Assembly: GCA_009760855.2 (NCBI GenBank)
Contig: WPIO01000040.1
Coordinates: forward strand, 3,407,001-3,471,000
Reading direction: 5' to 3'
From: Cristatella mucedo
Lineage: Eukaryota; Bryozoa; Phylactolaemata; Cristatellidae
Length of the DNA stretch: 64,000 nt
In this document: piece after piece, positions 51,332 through 60,133 of the stretch
Position numbering within the stretch: position 1 is the first letter of the stretch
Layout of the letters: each line of letters begins with the position of its first letter
Translations under genes and position numbers: made by a program
Notes under the pieces: model-generated
Told to the model about the DNA's origin: nothing
Database searches by the model: none
The model's input: the letters and a program-made list of their open reading frames with translations, nothing else

Positions 51332-52003
51332 TTAATAATTAAAAAATATCATTAATTGCTTTCCTTCTGAATCAACAGACCAAATTCTGCCTTCCGATTC
51401 AGTCTTTGTTTGATCTATTATGCAATATCCAAAACGGTTTCTAGTACAAGAGTTAACCCATTCTCTAAATTGTTTTTTATCAATATCTCCAACATATGCA
51501 TCACGGATATACTCAAAATCAGTTGTGTTTTGCTTAAAGATTACTATTAGATTTACATTGTTTCTGATTTCTCTCCTAGGTATATTAGTAAATCCTTGAG
51601 CAAGATAGAAAATATTCAGATCTTTATGTCTTCCTCATGTGAAATAGTCTAATATTTTAGTCTGATCCTCAGTCATTAAATCATCAAGCACAACTACATT
51701 CTTGCAGTTCTTATACGAGTCTACTTCTGGCATAGCATCAATGCCATTTATCCAAGAGTAAGCCTTGTTTTCTTTTGTCACTGACATAAGTCCGCGATAC
51801 AACTTTTGATCTAAACTTGAAGCAATAATTGTACAACAATCATAATTAACCATTCCATAAAATATCCAATTCATGATAAGTTGAGATTTACTTGAACCAC
51901 TTGGACCTAAAAATAAAGCTCTAATTGGTACACTCGGCAATGGTTCTTTATGTCCAGTATCTACATCTTGTCCAAAATTAAACGCCCTTACTCGAAGAGA
52001 CAT
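51332..52003 (-). pseudogene. A32/FtsK-type genome packaging ATPase with one in-frame TGA
   Basis: Pumps genomes into capsids. The Walker A GPSGSSKS (residues about 33-40) and the Walker B-like NVVVLDDLM (about 104-112) are intact. After ILDYFT comes TGA (51,635-51,637), then GRH, LNIFYLAQGFTNIP and IRNNVNLIVIFKQ in the same frame to TAA at 51,332. With the TGA counted as one residue the length is 223 codons, as expected. The TGA is the only lesion. The position before GRH is commonly basic in this family as I recall it, so CGA to TGA is the simplest explanation. It is divergent from the gene at 52,038 across a 34-bp spacer. Confidence 0.88.
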
Positions 52004-52037
52004 TTCTTATACTAAAAAAAGTTTTTATATTATAGAA
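52004..52037. promoter_or_regulatory. Bidirectional start region with two TATA-AGAAATG motifs
   Basis: 34 bp between the ATPase (minus) and zinc-ribbon (plus) start codons. On each side a TATA-like sequence touches the ATG: agtataagaaATG on the minus strand and tattatagaaATG on the plus strand. This leaves almost no room for a 5' UTR. Confidence 0.6.
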
Positions 52038-52316
52038 ATGGAAATTTACAGCTTAAAATGCAAAAAGCCTACAGATAGCATTCATGAGGAGTATGTCGAG
52101 ATTGATAGTACAAAAGGTCTTAGAGGAATGATTAAAGCAATTTGTGTGATTTGTGAAAGTAAAAAGTCAAAGTTTGTTAAGTTAAGAAGTGTTGGTGAAG
52201 GTGTTCTAGCTCATGGGAAAAAGTTAGGTACTGGAGTTTTAGCTCATGGTAACAAGTTAGGTACTGGAGTTCTAGCTCATGGGAAAAAGTTAGGTACTGG
52301 AGTTTTAGATCATTGA
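52038..52316 (+). CDS. Zinc-ribbon protein with 11-residue tandem repeats
   Basis: The N-terminal part (YSLKCKKPTD, later CVICESKKSKFVK) matches the small YCxxCKxKT...CxxC zinc ribbons common in Polinton-like elements. The first cysteine is replaced by serine (TGC to AGC), leaving three of four ligands. It then has three 33-bp repeats VLAHGKKLGTG (52,203-52,301) and a diverged fourth that ends at TGA 52,314-52,316. The frame remains open past the TGA to 52,349, overlapping the start of the protease gene. Confidence 0.7.
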   Translation: MEIYSLKCKKPTDSIHEEYVEIDSTKGLRGMIKAICVICESKKSKFVKLRSVGEGVLAHGKKLGTGVLAHGNKLGTGVLAHGKKLGTGVLDH

Positions 52317-52334
52317 AAGAAATTTGGTGGTGAG
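52203..52334 (+). repeat. 33-bp coding tandem repeat, four units
   Basis: Units at 52203, 52236, 52269 and a diverged 52302. In-frame copies of VLAHG(K/N)KLGTG with synonymous differences. Confidence 0.92.
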
Positions 52335-52770
52335 ATGAGTAAAGAATAAATACTTTCTCAACTAAGAAGAACTATCAACAGTTTAAAAAAAAGTAAAAAG
52401 TACACCACTAACTGACCTCGAAATAAATCACTATGTGAAAGAATTAGATATAAAAATTTCAGAGGTGTATTTGCAAGAGATGAATTAATTTCTCCAGAAC
52501 AGAATGAGTGCCTTATTTGCAATACTGGAAAATCGGATCTAGAAATATATCATTGGGTAGCTCTTAAAAAATAGGAGATCGCTGTTTTTACTTTGATTCG
52601 TTCGGTGCTCCTCCAATGCCAGAAGTGATTGATTATTTCGGTGTAACACCAAGTTTTCAAACGTTTCAACTGCAAAAGTTTAATCAAACAGATTTGAATT
52701 AGGTGCTTAATCTTTCTTAAATTAATGGAATTTGTCGATTTTGGCACATCATGCAATTATTAATTTGAAT
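52335..52770 (+). pseudogene. Adenain-type maturation protease, broken, active-site Cys region lost
   Basis: The virion cysteine protease expected in Polintons. The start MSKE is followed by TAA at codon 5. Pieces in three frames then match the family in order: PLTDLEINHYVKELDI (about 52,405-52,450), FRGVFARDELI, the catalytic His in YHWVALKK (about 52,548-52,572), FYFDSFGAPPMPEVIDYFG (about 52,588-52,645) and CLIFLKLM (about 52,708). The conserved CGxxC segment that carries the catalytic Cys should precede this last piece; only one Cys remains and about three codons seem deleted. It cannot encode an active enzyme as read. Confidence 0.78.
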
Positions 52771-52784
52771 TAAACAAAATATTT

Positions 52785-53286
52785 CCACTATATAGAATTG
52801 AAAATCAAGAAAAGAAATTCGTAGTCCTCCAAAATTCTGCAGTTGTTATTCCTAAAGGAAAGCCTGCACACGTTCATGTTGAAGAGAAAATTTAAAAAGA
52901 TTCAAAACCTTACCTTAGTGCGTGGATGTATATAACAGAAGAATCACTTCCTTATATTCAAAACATTGTAGATAGATCGAGTGAACAATTAGATTTCAAA
53001 GCATTTGATGCTAGTGCAAGGTCAACAATTGGAATTAGATTTGATTTTGGAAAGAAACCTAGTATTATGTTTGATGAGAATAATAAACAAATTAAAGTAT
53101 CTAGTCCTGCAGACGTAATTAAAAAAATTAGGAAATGATTTTTGTATCACTGGAATTCTTGATGGTAGTTATGTTTCAAAAGAATACTATAATAATGAAG
53201 AAAGATTAAATATTAGACTAAAGATTGACCAAGTAAAAGTTTATAGTTTACCAAAGAGATCAAGGTTCAATCCAGCAGAGTTTTAA
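52785..53286 (+). pseudogene. Unrecognised element protein, broken
   Basis: About 165 codons with a TAA at about 52,892 and a frameshift near 53,130. Readable parts are FVVLQNSAVVIPKGKPAHVH, WMYITEESLPYIQNIVDRSS, RSTIGIRFDFGKKPSIMF and LDGSYVSKEYYNNEERLNIR. Its final part (KIDQVKVYSLPKRSRF) is open to TAA at 53,284. It has no signal peptide and no family I recognise. No start codon with the usual motif was found. Confidence 0.5.
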
Positions 53287-53321
53287 AAGAATAAATATAA
53301 AAATAGAAATTAGTTTGTACG

Positions 53322-54098
53322 TTAACATTTTTTAGATCCTTTTCCGAGTGATATCAAGCATTCTATCAACGATTCCGCGAGCATAATGTTTTTTATCTTA
53401 TTTAAGCTAGCAGGATTACTTATTTTATCTTTTAGAAAATCAGTAGCAAATGAGTCGTTTAATGCTCCACTAAGGCCTAAGCCTAATTTTCTTTTTGCAG
53501 CCATGACGGCTGCAACTGTCTTTGCATCTTCACGAACGTAATTTGGTTGTCTTAGATCAAGAGCAATTCTAGCAGCAGATTCAGCAAGAACTAAGTCTGA
53601 CAAGTTTCTTATTTCTGTTCTTTTAGGTTCGACAATTGATCCAGTTTCGGTCTACGTATGATCATGGACCAAAGCAGATTTGTCTAAATCATTTACGCCT
53701 TCATAGTTTTCTTTCATTCTCTGAGCAAACTTGGTTCCTGATCCGGCATAGCTGTAACGATTTGTATTGTTGAATGATCCACCTGGAACAAATTCAGACT
53801 TTATTCCTGAGGGAAGACGCATATGTATTTCGCGGTTTCCAGTAAGTTTATTTATTATATCAATGCCCGAACCAAGTCTTCTATAACGTTTCAGTTGTTT
53901 AAGAGAAAGATTCAATTGTAGACCAGTGTTTTTTGATCTACACTTTTCTATTTTATTTAGTTGTGTTTTTGTTACAAAGATTGGAACTGTGCCTGATAGG
54001 TCTTCTTTTTTTAATCTAATTGAAATAGGTTTGTCAGCCTTATGTATTAAGTTGACTTGATGATCTGGCAGCTTCAACTTTGTCTTGTGATATTCCAT
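53322..54098 (-). pseudogene. PLA2-like minor capsid protein, nonsense at the HDxxY tyrosine
   Basis: Starts ATG after agtatagaa. The N-terminal half has the Polinton pattern of paired LKL..HQ and ISIRLKKEDLSG, IFVTKTQLNKIEKC, LQLNLSLKQLKRY. It then has YAGSGTKFAQRM (a YxGxG calcium-loop-like box) and ALVHDHT followed by TAG (53,652-53,654), where the phospholipase HDxxY motif needs Tyr. The frame then continues (RNLSDLVLAESAARIALDLR) to TAA at 53,322. Such PLA2-like domains help parvoviruses breach endosomes; in adintovirus-like elements the role is presumed similar. The single TAG is the only visible lesion. Confidence 0.75.
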
Positions 54099-54185
54099 TT
54101 CTATACTAATTAATTTTTATTTAAAGACAGATTAAACTATTATATATTAAGAATTGATCAAGTTTCTAGCTTTAGAAATCGAGTT

Positions 54186-54704
54186 ATGGAACTTTTGGAT
54201 TATAATCCAGATACTGGTAAATTCACTAATAAAACCAATCGTGGTGGAACTGCAAGGGTTGGTGAAGAGGCTGGAAGTATGCATAACGGTTATAGAAGAA
54301 TAACAATTGATGGAAAGCAATATTTTTCTCACCGTCTGGCATTTTTGATAATCACAGGGAGAATGCCTTTACATGAAGTTGATCATATCAGTCGTGATAA
54401 ATTAGATAATAGATTTTCAAATTTGCGTGAAGCAACCGCTTCTGAAAATATGAGAAACAAGGAAAAACGAAAAAATACTTCTTCCAATTATATTGGCGTT
54501 AGTTTTAACAAGAGAAAAGATAGATATGAATCATATGTTACAACAGATAAACATAAATATCATTTGGGTTATTATAATAGTCCTATCGCTGCGGCTGAAA
54601 GAAGAGACATAGTTTATATACACCTTCACCTACATGTTGCGCGATTAAATTTTACTTATAGTTTAACAGAAGATTACAAAATAGTTAGACATACAGACTT
54701 TTAA
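54186..54704 (+). CDS. HNH endonuclease with AP2-like DNA-binding domain
   Basis: 172 intact codons. The N-terminal LLDYNPDTGKFTNK box, the HNH core (HRLAFLIITG, HEVDHISRDKLDNRFSNLR, ATASENMRNK) and an AP2/IENR-like C-terminal domain (NYIGVSFNKRKDRYES, KYHLGYYNSPIAAAERRD) are all present. This is the layout of phage homing-type HNH nucleases. It may be a selfish gene within the element or serve in DNA processing. It is one of the few long genes without any lesion. Its stop overlaps that of the convergent gene. Confidence 0.85.
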   Translation: MELLDYNPDTGKFTNKTNRGGTARVGEEAGSMHNGYRRITIDGKQYFSHRLAFLIITGRMPLHEVDHISRDKLDNRFSNLREATASENMRNKEKRKNTSSNYIGVSFNKRKDRYESYVTTDKHKYHLGYYNSPIAAAERRDIVYIHLHLHVARLNFTYSLTEDYKIVRHTDF

Positions 54705-55081
54705 TTACAACATCTAGAATTTAATTCATCTCTTAGTTTTAGTATCTCTCTACGTATTTCTTCTTGTGATTTACCTTGCGCATAAAGATTAGCTAGTAAC
54801 ATTGCACGCTCAGCTTGATAATTACAGGAATTTTTTCCTCCAATCGTACTACTTTCTACTTTTTTTATGTCCTCTTTTAACTTATCTGAATAGCTAACTC
54901 CTGATACCTCTACAAGTTTTTTCCAGATTTAAGATAATCTAATCTGTTTTTCACCTCGCTATTCTGCACTTTGTCACTCAAATCAATATCAATGTTTCTA
55001 TCAAGTAATTCTATCATATTTCTTATGTCTGTAATTGCATTCTTTAATCTTTCACTTTGTAAACTCAAAGCACTCATTCAT
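54701..55081 (-). pseudogene. Coiled-coil hypothetical protein, broken
   Basis: Begins MSALSLQSERLKNAITDIRN, directly after the TGA of the upstream gene with no gap, and becomes helical and charged. A TAA and frame change near 54,930 interrupt it. The rest (AERAMLLANLYAQGKSQEEI) ends at TAA 54,701-54,703, which overlaps the stop of the HNH gene on the other strand. Alternatively it is the C-terminal extension of the gene at 55,078 if the TGA is read through. Confidence 0.5.
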
Positions 55082-55794
55082 TCCTCATGCGTATCCATTT
55101 TTGGAGCTTTTGCAGTATACATAGTACTGTCAATAATCTTCTTAATCAAACCTGCAACCGATACGGCTATTGAAACTCCTAAGCCAACAGCTCCAATGAT
55201 AGAAGCTATACTTGCTATAATAGCTGGAATTGCAGGCAAAAATCCGCCAGATCTTACTTCAAGAAAGTTCTTTTTCCACGCAAGAGGATCTAGTTGAGCA
55301 GCGTTCAAAGATATTTCCTCTCCAAATGTCTCACTCAAAAACCTACTAGGATCTAAGTACCAATCAGATTTAGCTCTTTCCGCTTCTAGCAAAATCTCGT
55401 TTATGTAAAAGCCAACCTCTAAAGATGCCACCATTTTTGACAGTCCTTCTTTTGTTTCTGCAATTGTTTTCCAGAAGACATTGCCATATTTTCCGGAAGC
55501 AATATAATCTACAATCTCTTTTATAAACAAACCAAGATCTACAATTCCCGTTATTCCTGATAGAAATCCGCCAAGTGCTTTTGTAGCAGTTCCAATTACT
55601 TTGAATGACTGCAAAACTTTTGGAACAATAGTTGCAATCTTATTTGATACATGTAGACTCAGTTTCATTGCAATCTTAGGAGCTACTTTTATAATTGCTT
55701 TTGATCCAATCTCAGTTGCTGTTGTCGTTCTTGATAATACTTCTTTAGTTGTATCTAAGCCAGATTTCAGATCTCCACCTTTTATTTTCTTCAT
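55078..55794 (-). CDS. Membrane-active minor capsid candidate, 238 aa
   Basis: Intact. Basic N-terminus (MKKIKGGDLKSG), an amphipathic and Ala/Gly-rich middle (TATKALGGFLSGITGIVDLG), WYLDPSRFLSETFGEE, then a long hydrophobic segment (AIPAIIASIASIIGAVGLG onward, about residues 186-217). Glycine-rich hydrophobic minor virion proteins of this kind suggest a membrane-interacting role, by analogy with adenovirus pVI; this is inference. It is divergent from fibre B with an 11-bp gap containing atatatata. Confidence 0.6.
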   Translation of the reverse strand: MKKIKGGDLKSGLDTTKEVLSRTTTATEIGSKAIIKVAPKIAMKLSLHVSNKIATIVPKVLQSFKVIGTATKALGGFLSGITGIVDLGLFIKEIVDYIASGKYGNVFWKTIAETKEGLSKMVASLEVGFYINEILLEAERAKSDWYLDPSRFLSETFGEEISLNAAQLDPLAWKKNFLEVRSGGFLPAIPAIIASIASIIGAVGLGVSIAVSVAGLIKKIIDSTMYTAKAPKMDTHEE

Positions 55795-55804
55795 ATATAT
55801 AAGA

Positions 55805-56599
55805 ATGGAAAATGTTAGTAAGATTAATGGTCATATTTTTAGTGATCTTGATGCTAATGGAAATAGCATTACAAATCTTGGTTTTCCAGTAAATGATGGA
55901 GACGCAATAAGATTAGATTATGCTCTTAATTCAAACTTCTTTAATAATGTTGCAACTAATGTTTCAGGAGAAATAGCGTCTGTTTCTAATTTATCTGATT
56001 TACTTCCAAAAAATAGTGCAAAAATGCTATCCCAGTTGAACTGTAAAAATATTAAAGATATATCTGGAAGATCTGTTGATGGAACTGTCTATCATAATTC
56101 TAGACCTTACAAAGTAATAAACTATGGATTACTAAAAAGTATGTCTCAAGCTTTCAATGGCAACTCTAATAGTACTCTTGATCTAGGATCAAAGAGAATT
56201 ACCTCTTTGAAAAATTCAGATGTTGTAACAAAGCAATCTGTTGATTTCTATAAATTTTATACTTTGTATTTAAGGCTTACTGGTTTTACAAATGCTTCAA
56301 GTGTTATTCCGTTAAACACATTTAATATTAATGTAAATGGAACTGGAACAGAAAGTTCTAATTTAAGAGAAACTACTGCAGATATGGCAGTTTTTAATCA
56401 GCAAGGAAGTGTAATCGGCTATGCAACACCTTTAAAAACTTTTGTTCGTGGTCCAGTAACAAACTTTCAAACTGTATCTAGTGTGCTCTGGTGTTCTAAT
56501 ACTACTGGAGTGTTTTTAGAGTTAACTAGTGATAACACTTATGGCGTTTCTGGTACTCTCCTTTTAGTAATAAATATTGATGGATCTGCACTTATATGA
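55805..56599 (+). CDS. Fibre-like protein B, 264 aa
   Basis: Starts MENVSKINGHIFSDLDANGN after atatatataaga. Shaft-type repeats follow: SITNLGFPVNDGDAIRLDYA, LDLGSKRITSLKNSDVVTKQSVD. A C-terminal domain (about residues 155-264) aligns in style with that of fibre A (YLRLTGFTNASSVIPLNT and later TFVRGPVTNFQTVSSV). It is intact to TGA at 56,597; the longer frame upstream of the ATG is not needed. It probably forms trimeric spikes at vertices. Confidence 0.72.
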   Translation: MENVSKINGHIFSDLDANGNSITNLGFPVNDGDAIRLDYALNSNFFNNVATNVSGEIASVSNLSDLLPKNSAKMLSQLNCKNIKDISGRSVDGTVYHNSRPYKVINYGLLKSMSQAFNGNSNSTLDLGSKRITSLKNSDVVTKQSVDFYKFYTLYLRLTGFTNASSVIPLNTFNINVNGTGTESSNLRETTADMAVFNQQGSVIGYATPLKTFVRGPVTNFQTVSSVLWCSNTTGVFLELTSDNTYGVSGTLLLVINIDGSALI

Positions 56600-56660
56600 T
56601 TAATAATCTAACAGTTGCTAGTAATATTACATATATTGATTTTATTATTACTATTGTATA

Positions 56661-57830
56661 GAATGTCGCTTGGATATCGTAGAAAAGGATCTAGCCAAAA
56701 AAATTGTATTCGTAAAACTGGAGATATTATGAATGGAACTTTAAATATGAATCAAAACCTACTAAAAAATCTTGGAGATCCTGTTGATTCTGCAGATGTA
56801 AACAGAAAGTATATTGATACAAACTTTGTTACAAAAGTATCTAGAGGAACAACTGCTGATGGCGATATTGATATGAATAATCATTGACTGATAGATCTTG
56901 CTAATCCTGTTAATCCAAGGGATGCTGCTACAAAAGATTATGCTGATACAAAAATATCAAAAACTGGTGGATTTATTAATGGTATACTATATGTCAATCA
57001 ATTAGTTGTTAATGCTAACTATGCTCCTCCAGGTGAGTATGATGTTGTTAATAGTAAATATGTTTCTGATAGTTTTGTTAGCTTAAACGGTGGAACTATT
57101 AATGGATCTTTAAATATGGGCAACTTTCCAATTATAATAAAAAATGATCCTGTAAATCCTAATGATGGTGTAAATCTTGGTTATTTACAAAAAGTAGAAG
57201 GAAATATTGCAACTGTACAATTTAAAGGAATTATGGATGGTTCGTTAACTACACAAATATATGGAAAAACATTTAATGGTAGATGGATTGCTGACATTAC
57301 CGATATTACAGTTACTAATGGCATATTTATTCTTGCAGTAACATATAAAAATACTGGTATAAGTGGCTTATCAACAAAAGTACTTATGCCTATACCATCA
57401 ACACTAACAACACAGGATGATCAGTTGTATGGTGGATATATTTTAACTTCAAATAAAATGATAGCCACCAGTTCTACTTTTAAATGTGGACCAAGATGGT
57501 TAGATAAAGATATATATATATATTACTATTTATATAGCAGTATTATAATGATCAGCAGAAAAGATTTACAGATGACTGGAACGTTGAATATGTCTGAAAA
57601 TAAAATCTTAGATCTTGGAAATAATATAGATCCATTGGAAGCTGCTGGAAAATTGTTTGCTACAAACTCAACAAAATATGTTTATGTAACAAATCAAATT
57701 AATGGAAATGATATTGCAACAAAAGAATATCTCGATCAAAAAGCAGGAGCTCAAGATACTGGATCACTGGAACATTGACTGCAGATGCAGTTAGAAGTAA
57801 TATACTTCCTAACGCTTTTACAATGTATGG
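56661..57830 (+). pseudogene. Fibre-like protein C, long shaft, one TGA and a 3' frameshift
   Basis: Starts at MSLGYRRKGSSQKN after gtatagaATG. At least four shaft units follow: LNMNQNLLKNLGDPVDSADV, IDMNNH then TGA (56,885) then LIDLANPVNPRDAATKDYAD, LNMGNFPIIIKNDPVNPNDG and LNMSENKILDLGNNIDPLEA. The TGA is the only break until a shift near 57,765. A final segment (TLTADAVRSNILPNAF) is in another frame. In similar repeats the residue after NNH is often Arg or Lys, so CGA to TGA is plausible. Confidence 0.72.
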
Positions 57831-57849
57831 ACTTGCAGTGTTTTTCTTA

Positions 57850-58524
57850 AAAAAATACCTAATAGACCTATGATAGGAAGATTGAGTGTTGATAGTGTAA
57901 TTAATTTTTCTAGTAGTGATAAATAATCTTTAGCTAGATTATCTGATATACCAGCAAGAAAAAAAACTAAGCTATTCAAAGATAAAATTAAAAATAAAGG
58001 ATCTTTATGATGTTGCTAGAGGTTTGCGTGGTCAAAGTTTTACAATTTCTGACAACTTCAGACTGACAACTACTTCTATAGAAACAAGTGATAGATCAAT
58101 TATAATAAAAGATATTAATTTGACTAGAGTAAATTATTCAAATGTTAAAATAAACTTCATTATATCTTCTATAGATAAAAAAATTATAGTTAGAAACTTT
58201 TATCATAAACTTTACTCGCCAAATTTCTTAGTTTCTAATTTTCTTAATATTACACACTACGGCATTGAAGATGACTATATATTATTATTGAGTGATTATA
58301 TATAAGCTTCTTGTACTGACAGTCTTTCTGGGGTTATAGGTTTTCAATTATCTATGACTATTGAATTTCCTGTTTTAAATTATGTTAGCCATCTTGTAAC
58401 TCCAAGTAATTTAGATGTTATTGAGATTGATTTAATTGGTGATGTAGTACACTCGACTCTGAATTCAATTAATACTACAGGAATACCAGATCTTGAAGCG
58501 TTTTACAGTTCACTTCCATTCTAA
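57850..58524 (+). pseudogene. Unrecognised element gene, broken
   Basis: Readable from about 57,870 (MIGRLSVDSVINFSSS, a frame later closed) and then in the frame 58,024-58,524 (RGQSFTISDNFRLTTTSIE), with a single TAA at 58,303 before LSGVIGFQLSMTIEFPVLN and the stop at 58,522. Strand-rich sequence may be a virion or attachment protein, given its place downstream of the fibres. No family recognised. Confidence 0.45.
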
Positions 58525-58586
58525 ACTTTCTTTAATAAGCTCTGTTGGTACATTAAATTCTTTTCCTGTTAACTGTTTTGTTAACT

Positions 58587-58877
58587 CTATTTTTTAGAGT
58601 ATGCTTCTGATTTAAGACTATTTATTTTATCTATTTTCAAATCTTTAAAAAACTCTGAAAAGATTGATCCATCTATAACTTTTGTGAATATATATGCCAT
58701 TTTTTCTGAATGATCTACTCTTAAAGATTTGTATTCTAAAACTAATTTTAATGCTTCTAATTGTTTACTTCTGATAACTTCAATTCTTCCCATTGAATAT
58801 GAGCAAATTTTTATATTCGTAAACTGCTGTCCTTGCGCAACTGTTAGACAATCTTTACTTCTTGTTTCTACATCCAT
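58587..58877 (-). CDS. Hypothetical protein, 96 aa
   Basis: Intact frame with a textbook start motif (ttatatagaaATGg). MDVETRSKDCLTVAQGQQFT, mixed helical content, no Cys cluster or membrane segment. Unknown function. It heads a run of short minus-strand genes leading towards the polymerase. Confidence 0.6.
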   Translation of the reverse strand: MDVETRSKDCLTVAQGQQFTNIKICSYSMGRIEVIRSKQLEALKLVLEYKSLRVDHSEKMAYIFTKVIDGSIFSEFFKDLKIDKINSLKSEAYSKK

Positions 58878-58892
58878 TTCTATATAAATAAG

Positions 58893-59423
58893 TTAACTAT
58901 GAAGTAGTTGTTGGAATTGTCTCAGAAACTGGGGCAGCTGGATCTGTAACTGGAGCAGCTGGAGCAGCGAGCGCTGCCTTTTGTCTGGCGCTAGTTCCAT
59001 CAGATATATATCAGGTAGAATTGCATAGCATTCATCCTTGACAATTCCAGAGATATCTGGCTTAATTCTTGCAACACCTGAGATAACTGTTGAGAGAGTT
59101 GGCAACTGACTAGCAATCCATGTAGTATAGCTAGAGATTTATCCAGGTGTATCAAGAAGAGTATCAACTTTCGTTCTAACTGTTGCTTCAAGATCAGTTG
59201 TTACACTTGCCATTCCTGAAGTGATTACCTTTTGTGCTTCAATGTCACACTCGTCAATATGAAATTTCTTTACAGAAGCATCAGTCATAATTGAGATATC
59301 TGAGTCTAGTGTCTGTTGATCATATGCAGTCATTCTAGACTTTACAAGATAGTCAGCATATGCTTTAAGCAGAGTTGCAGATGTAGCGAGATTGGGATCA
59401 AATACTTCTGTTGCTGCCGAAAT
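58893..59423 (-). pseudogene. Hypothetical protein; start codon ATT, broken
   Basis: The start motif agtataggaaa is followed by in-frame ATT (59,421-59,423) instead of ATG. It reads on through LKAYADYLVKSRMTAYDQQT and VKKFHIDECDIEAQKVITSG, a TAA at 59,139, then TLSTVISGVARIKPDISGIV. After a shift near 58,985 a proline/alanine-rich tail (AAPAAPVTDPAAPVSE) ends at a TAG near 58,896. Probably a coiled or structural protein; no family recognised. Confidence 0.5.
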
Positions 59424-59454
59424 TTTCCTATACTATTATACAAAATATACAAAA

Positions 59455-59730
59455 TTAATTAATCTGAACACCTTGTTTATTTTTTGGAGTTTTTGATTTC
59501 TTTTCTGCCTCTAACAACATTGTATTTATTTTACTTCTGCATTCCATTAGTTTATCACAAGTATCACAAATCTCGACCAGAACAGCAGTGTACGAGCTAT
59601 CTAAATCAGGAGTAAGTTTATCAAGTGAATGCTTGACAATTCTTTGATCTACTTTCTTTAATTTTTGTAGACAAATTTTAAGAGCCATATCTCTTGACTG
59701 TTCACAACTAAGAATTCTTGAAACATCCAT
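59455..59730 (-). CDS. Hypothetical protein, 91 aa
   Basis: Intact, start motif ttatatagaATGg. Helical (KICLQKLKKVDQRIVKH), Cys-containing middle (EICDTCDKLMEC), basic tail (KKSKTPKNKQG). Unknown function. Confidence 0.6.
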   Translation of the reverse strand: MDVSRILSCEQSRDMALKICLQKLKKVDQRIVKHSLDKLTPDLDSSYTAVLVEICDTCDKLMECRSKINTMLLEAEKKSKTPKNKQGVQIN

Positions 59731-59750
59731 TCTATATAAATATAAATTTT

Positions 59751-59946
59751 TTATAGTTCATCTTCTTCGTTTACATAGTTGTCCTCAAAACAGAATGCTT
59801 GTTCATAGTCTTCATTAGGATCGCTACTGTACTCTGAATCGTCACTTTCATATTCTGAATTCTTCTGGATTGTAATCAGGATCATCACTGTCGGACTCTT
59901 CATATTCAGATTCTTCAACTTGTTCAGTTTGTTCAACTTTTTCCAT
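59751..59946 (-). pseudogene. Small acidic protein, frameshifted
   Basis: Start MEKVEQTEQVEESEYEESDS after attatagaaATGg. The acidic frame shifts near 59,865 and continues acidic (SDPNEDYEQAFCFEDN) to the stop at 59,751. About 64 codons in total. Acidic composition may mean DNA mimicry or a histone-binding role; speculative. Confidence 0.5.
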
Positions 59947-59970
59947 TTCTATAATAATGAATTTTATTTA

Positions 59971-60133
59971 TTAACATAAATTTATTCGTGCCATCTCAAA
60001 AATTAAGTCTTCTTCTGCTCTATCATACTCCATTTGTAATTCATAAAACTCTTTTGTTGTTTCTCAAATGTCATGTTCAACTTTTATTTTTGATTCGGAT
60101 ACAATGATTTCTTCACTCTTTCGTTTTGGCATC
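59971..60133 (-). pseudogene. Small hypothetical protein with one in-frame TGA
   Basis: MPKRKSEEIIVSESKIKVEH after taatatagATG. TGA at 60,064-60,066, then TKEFYELQMEYDRAEEDLIF to TAA at 59,971. The start overlaps the last codons of the polymerase gene in another frame. The basic N-terminus could be a nuclear localisation signal. Confidence 0.5.
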
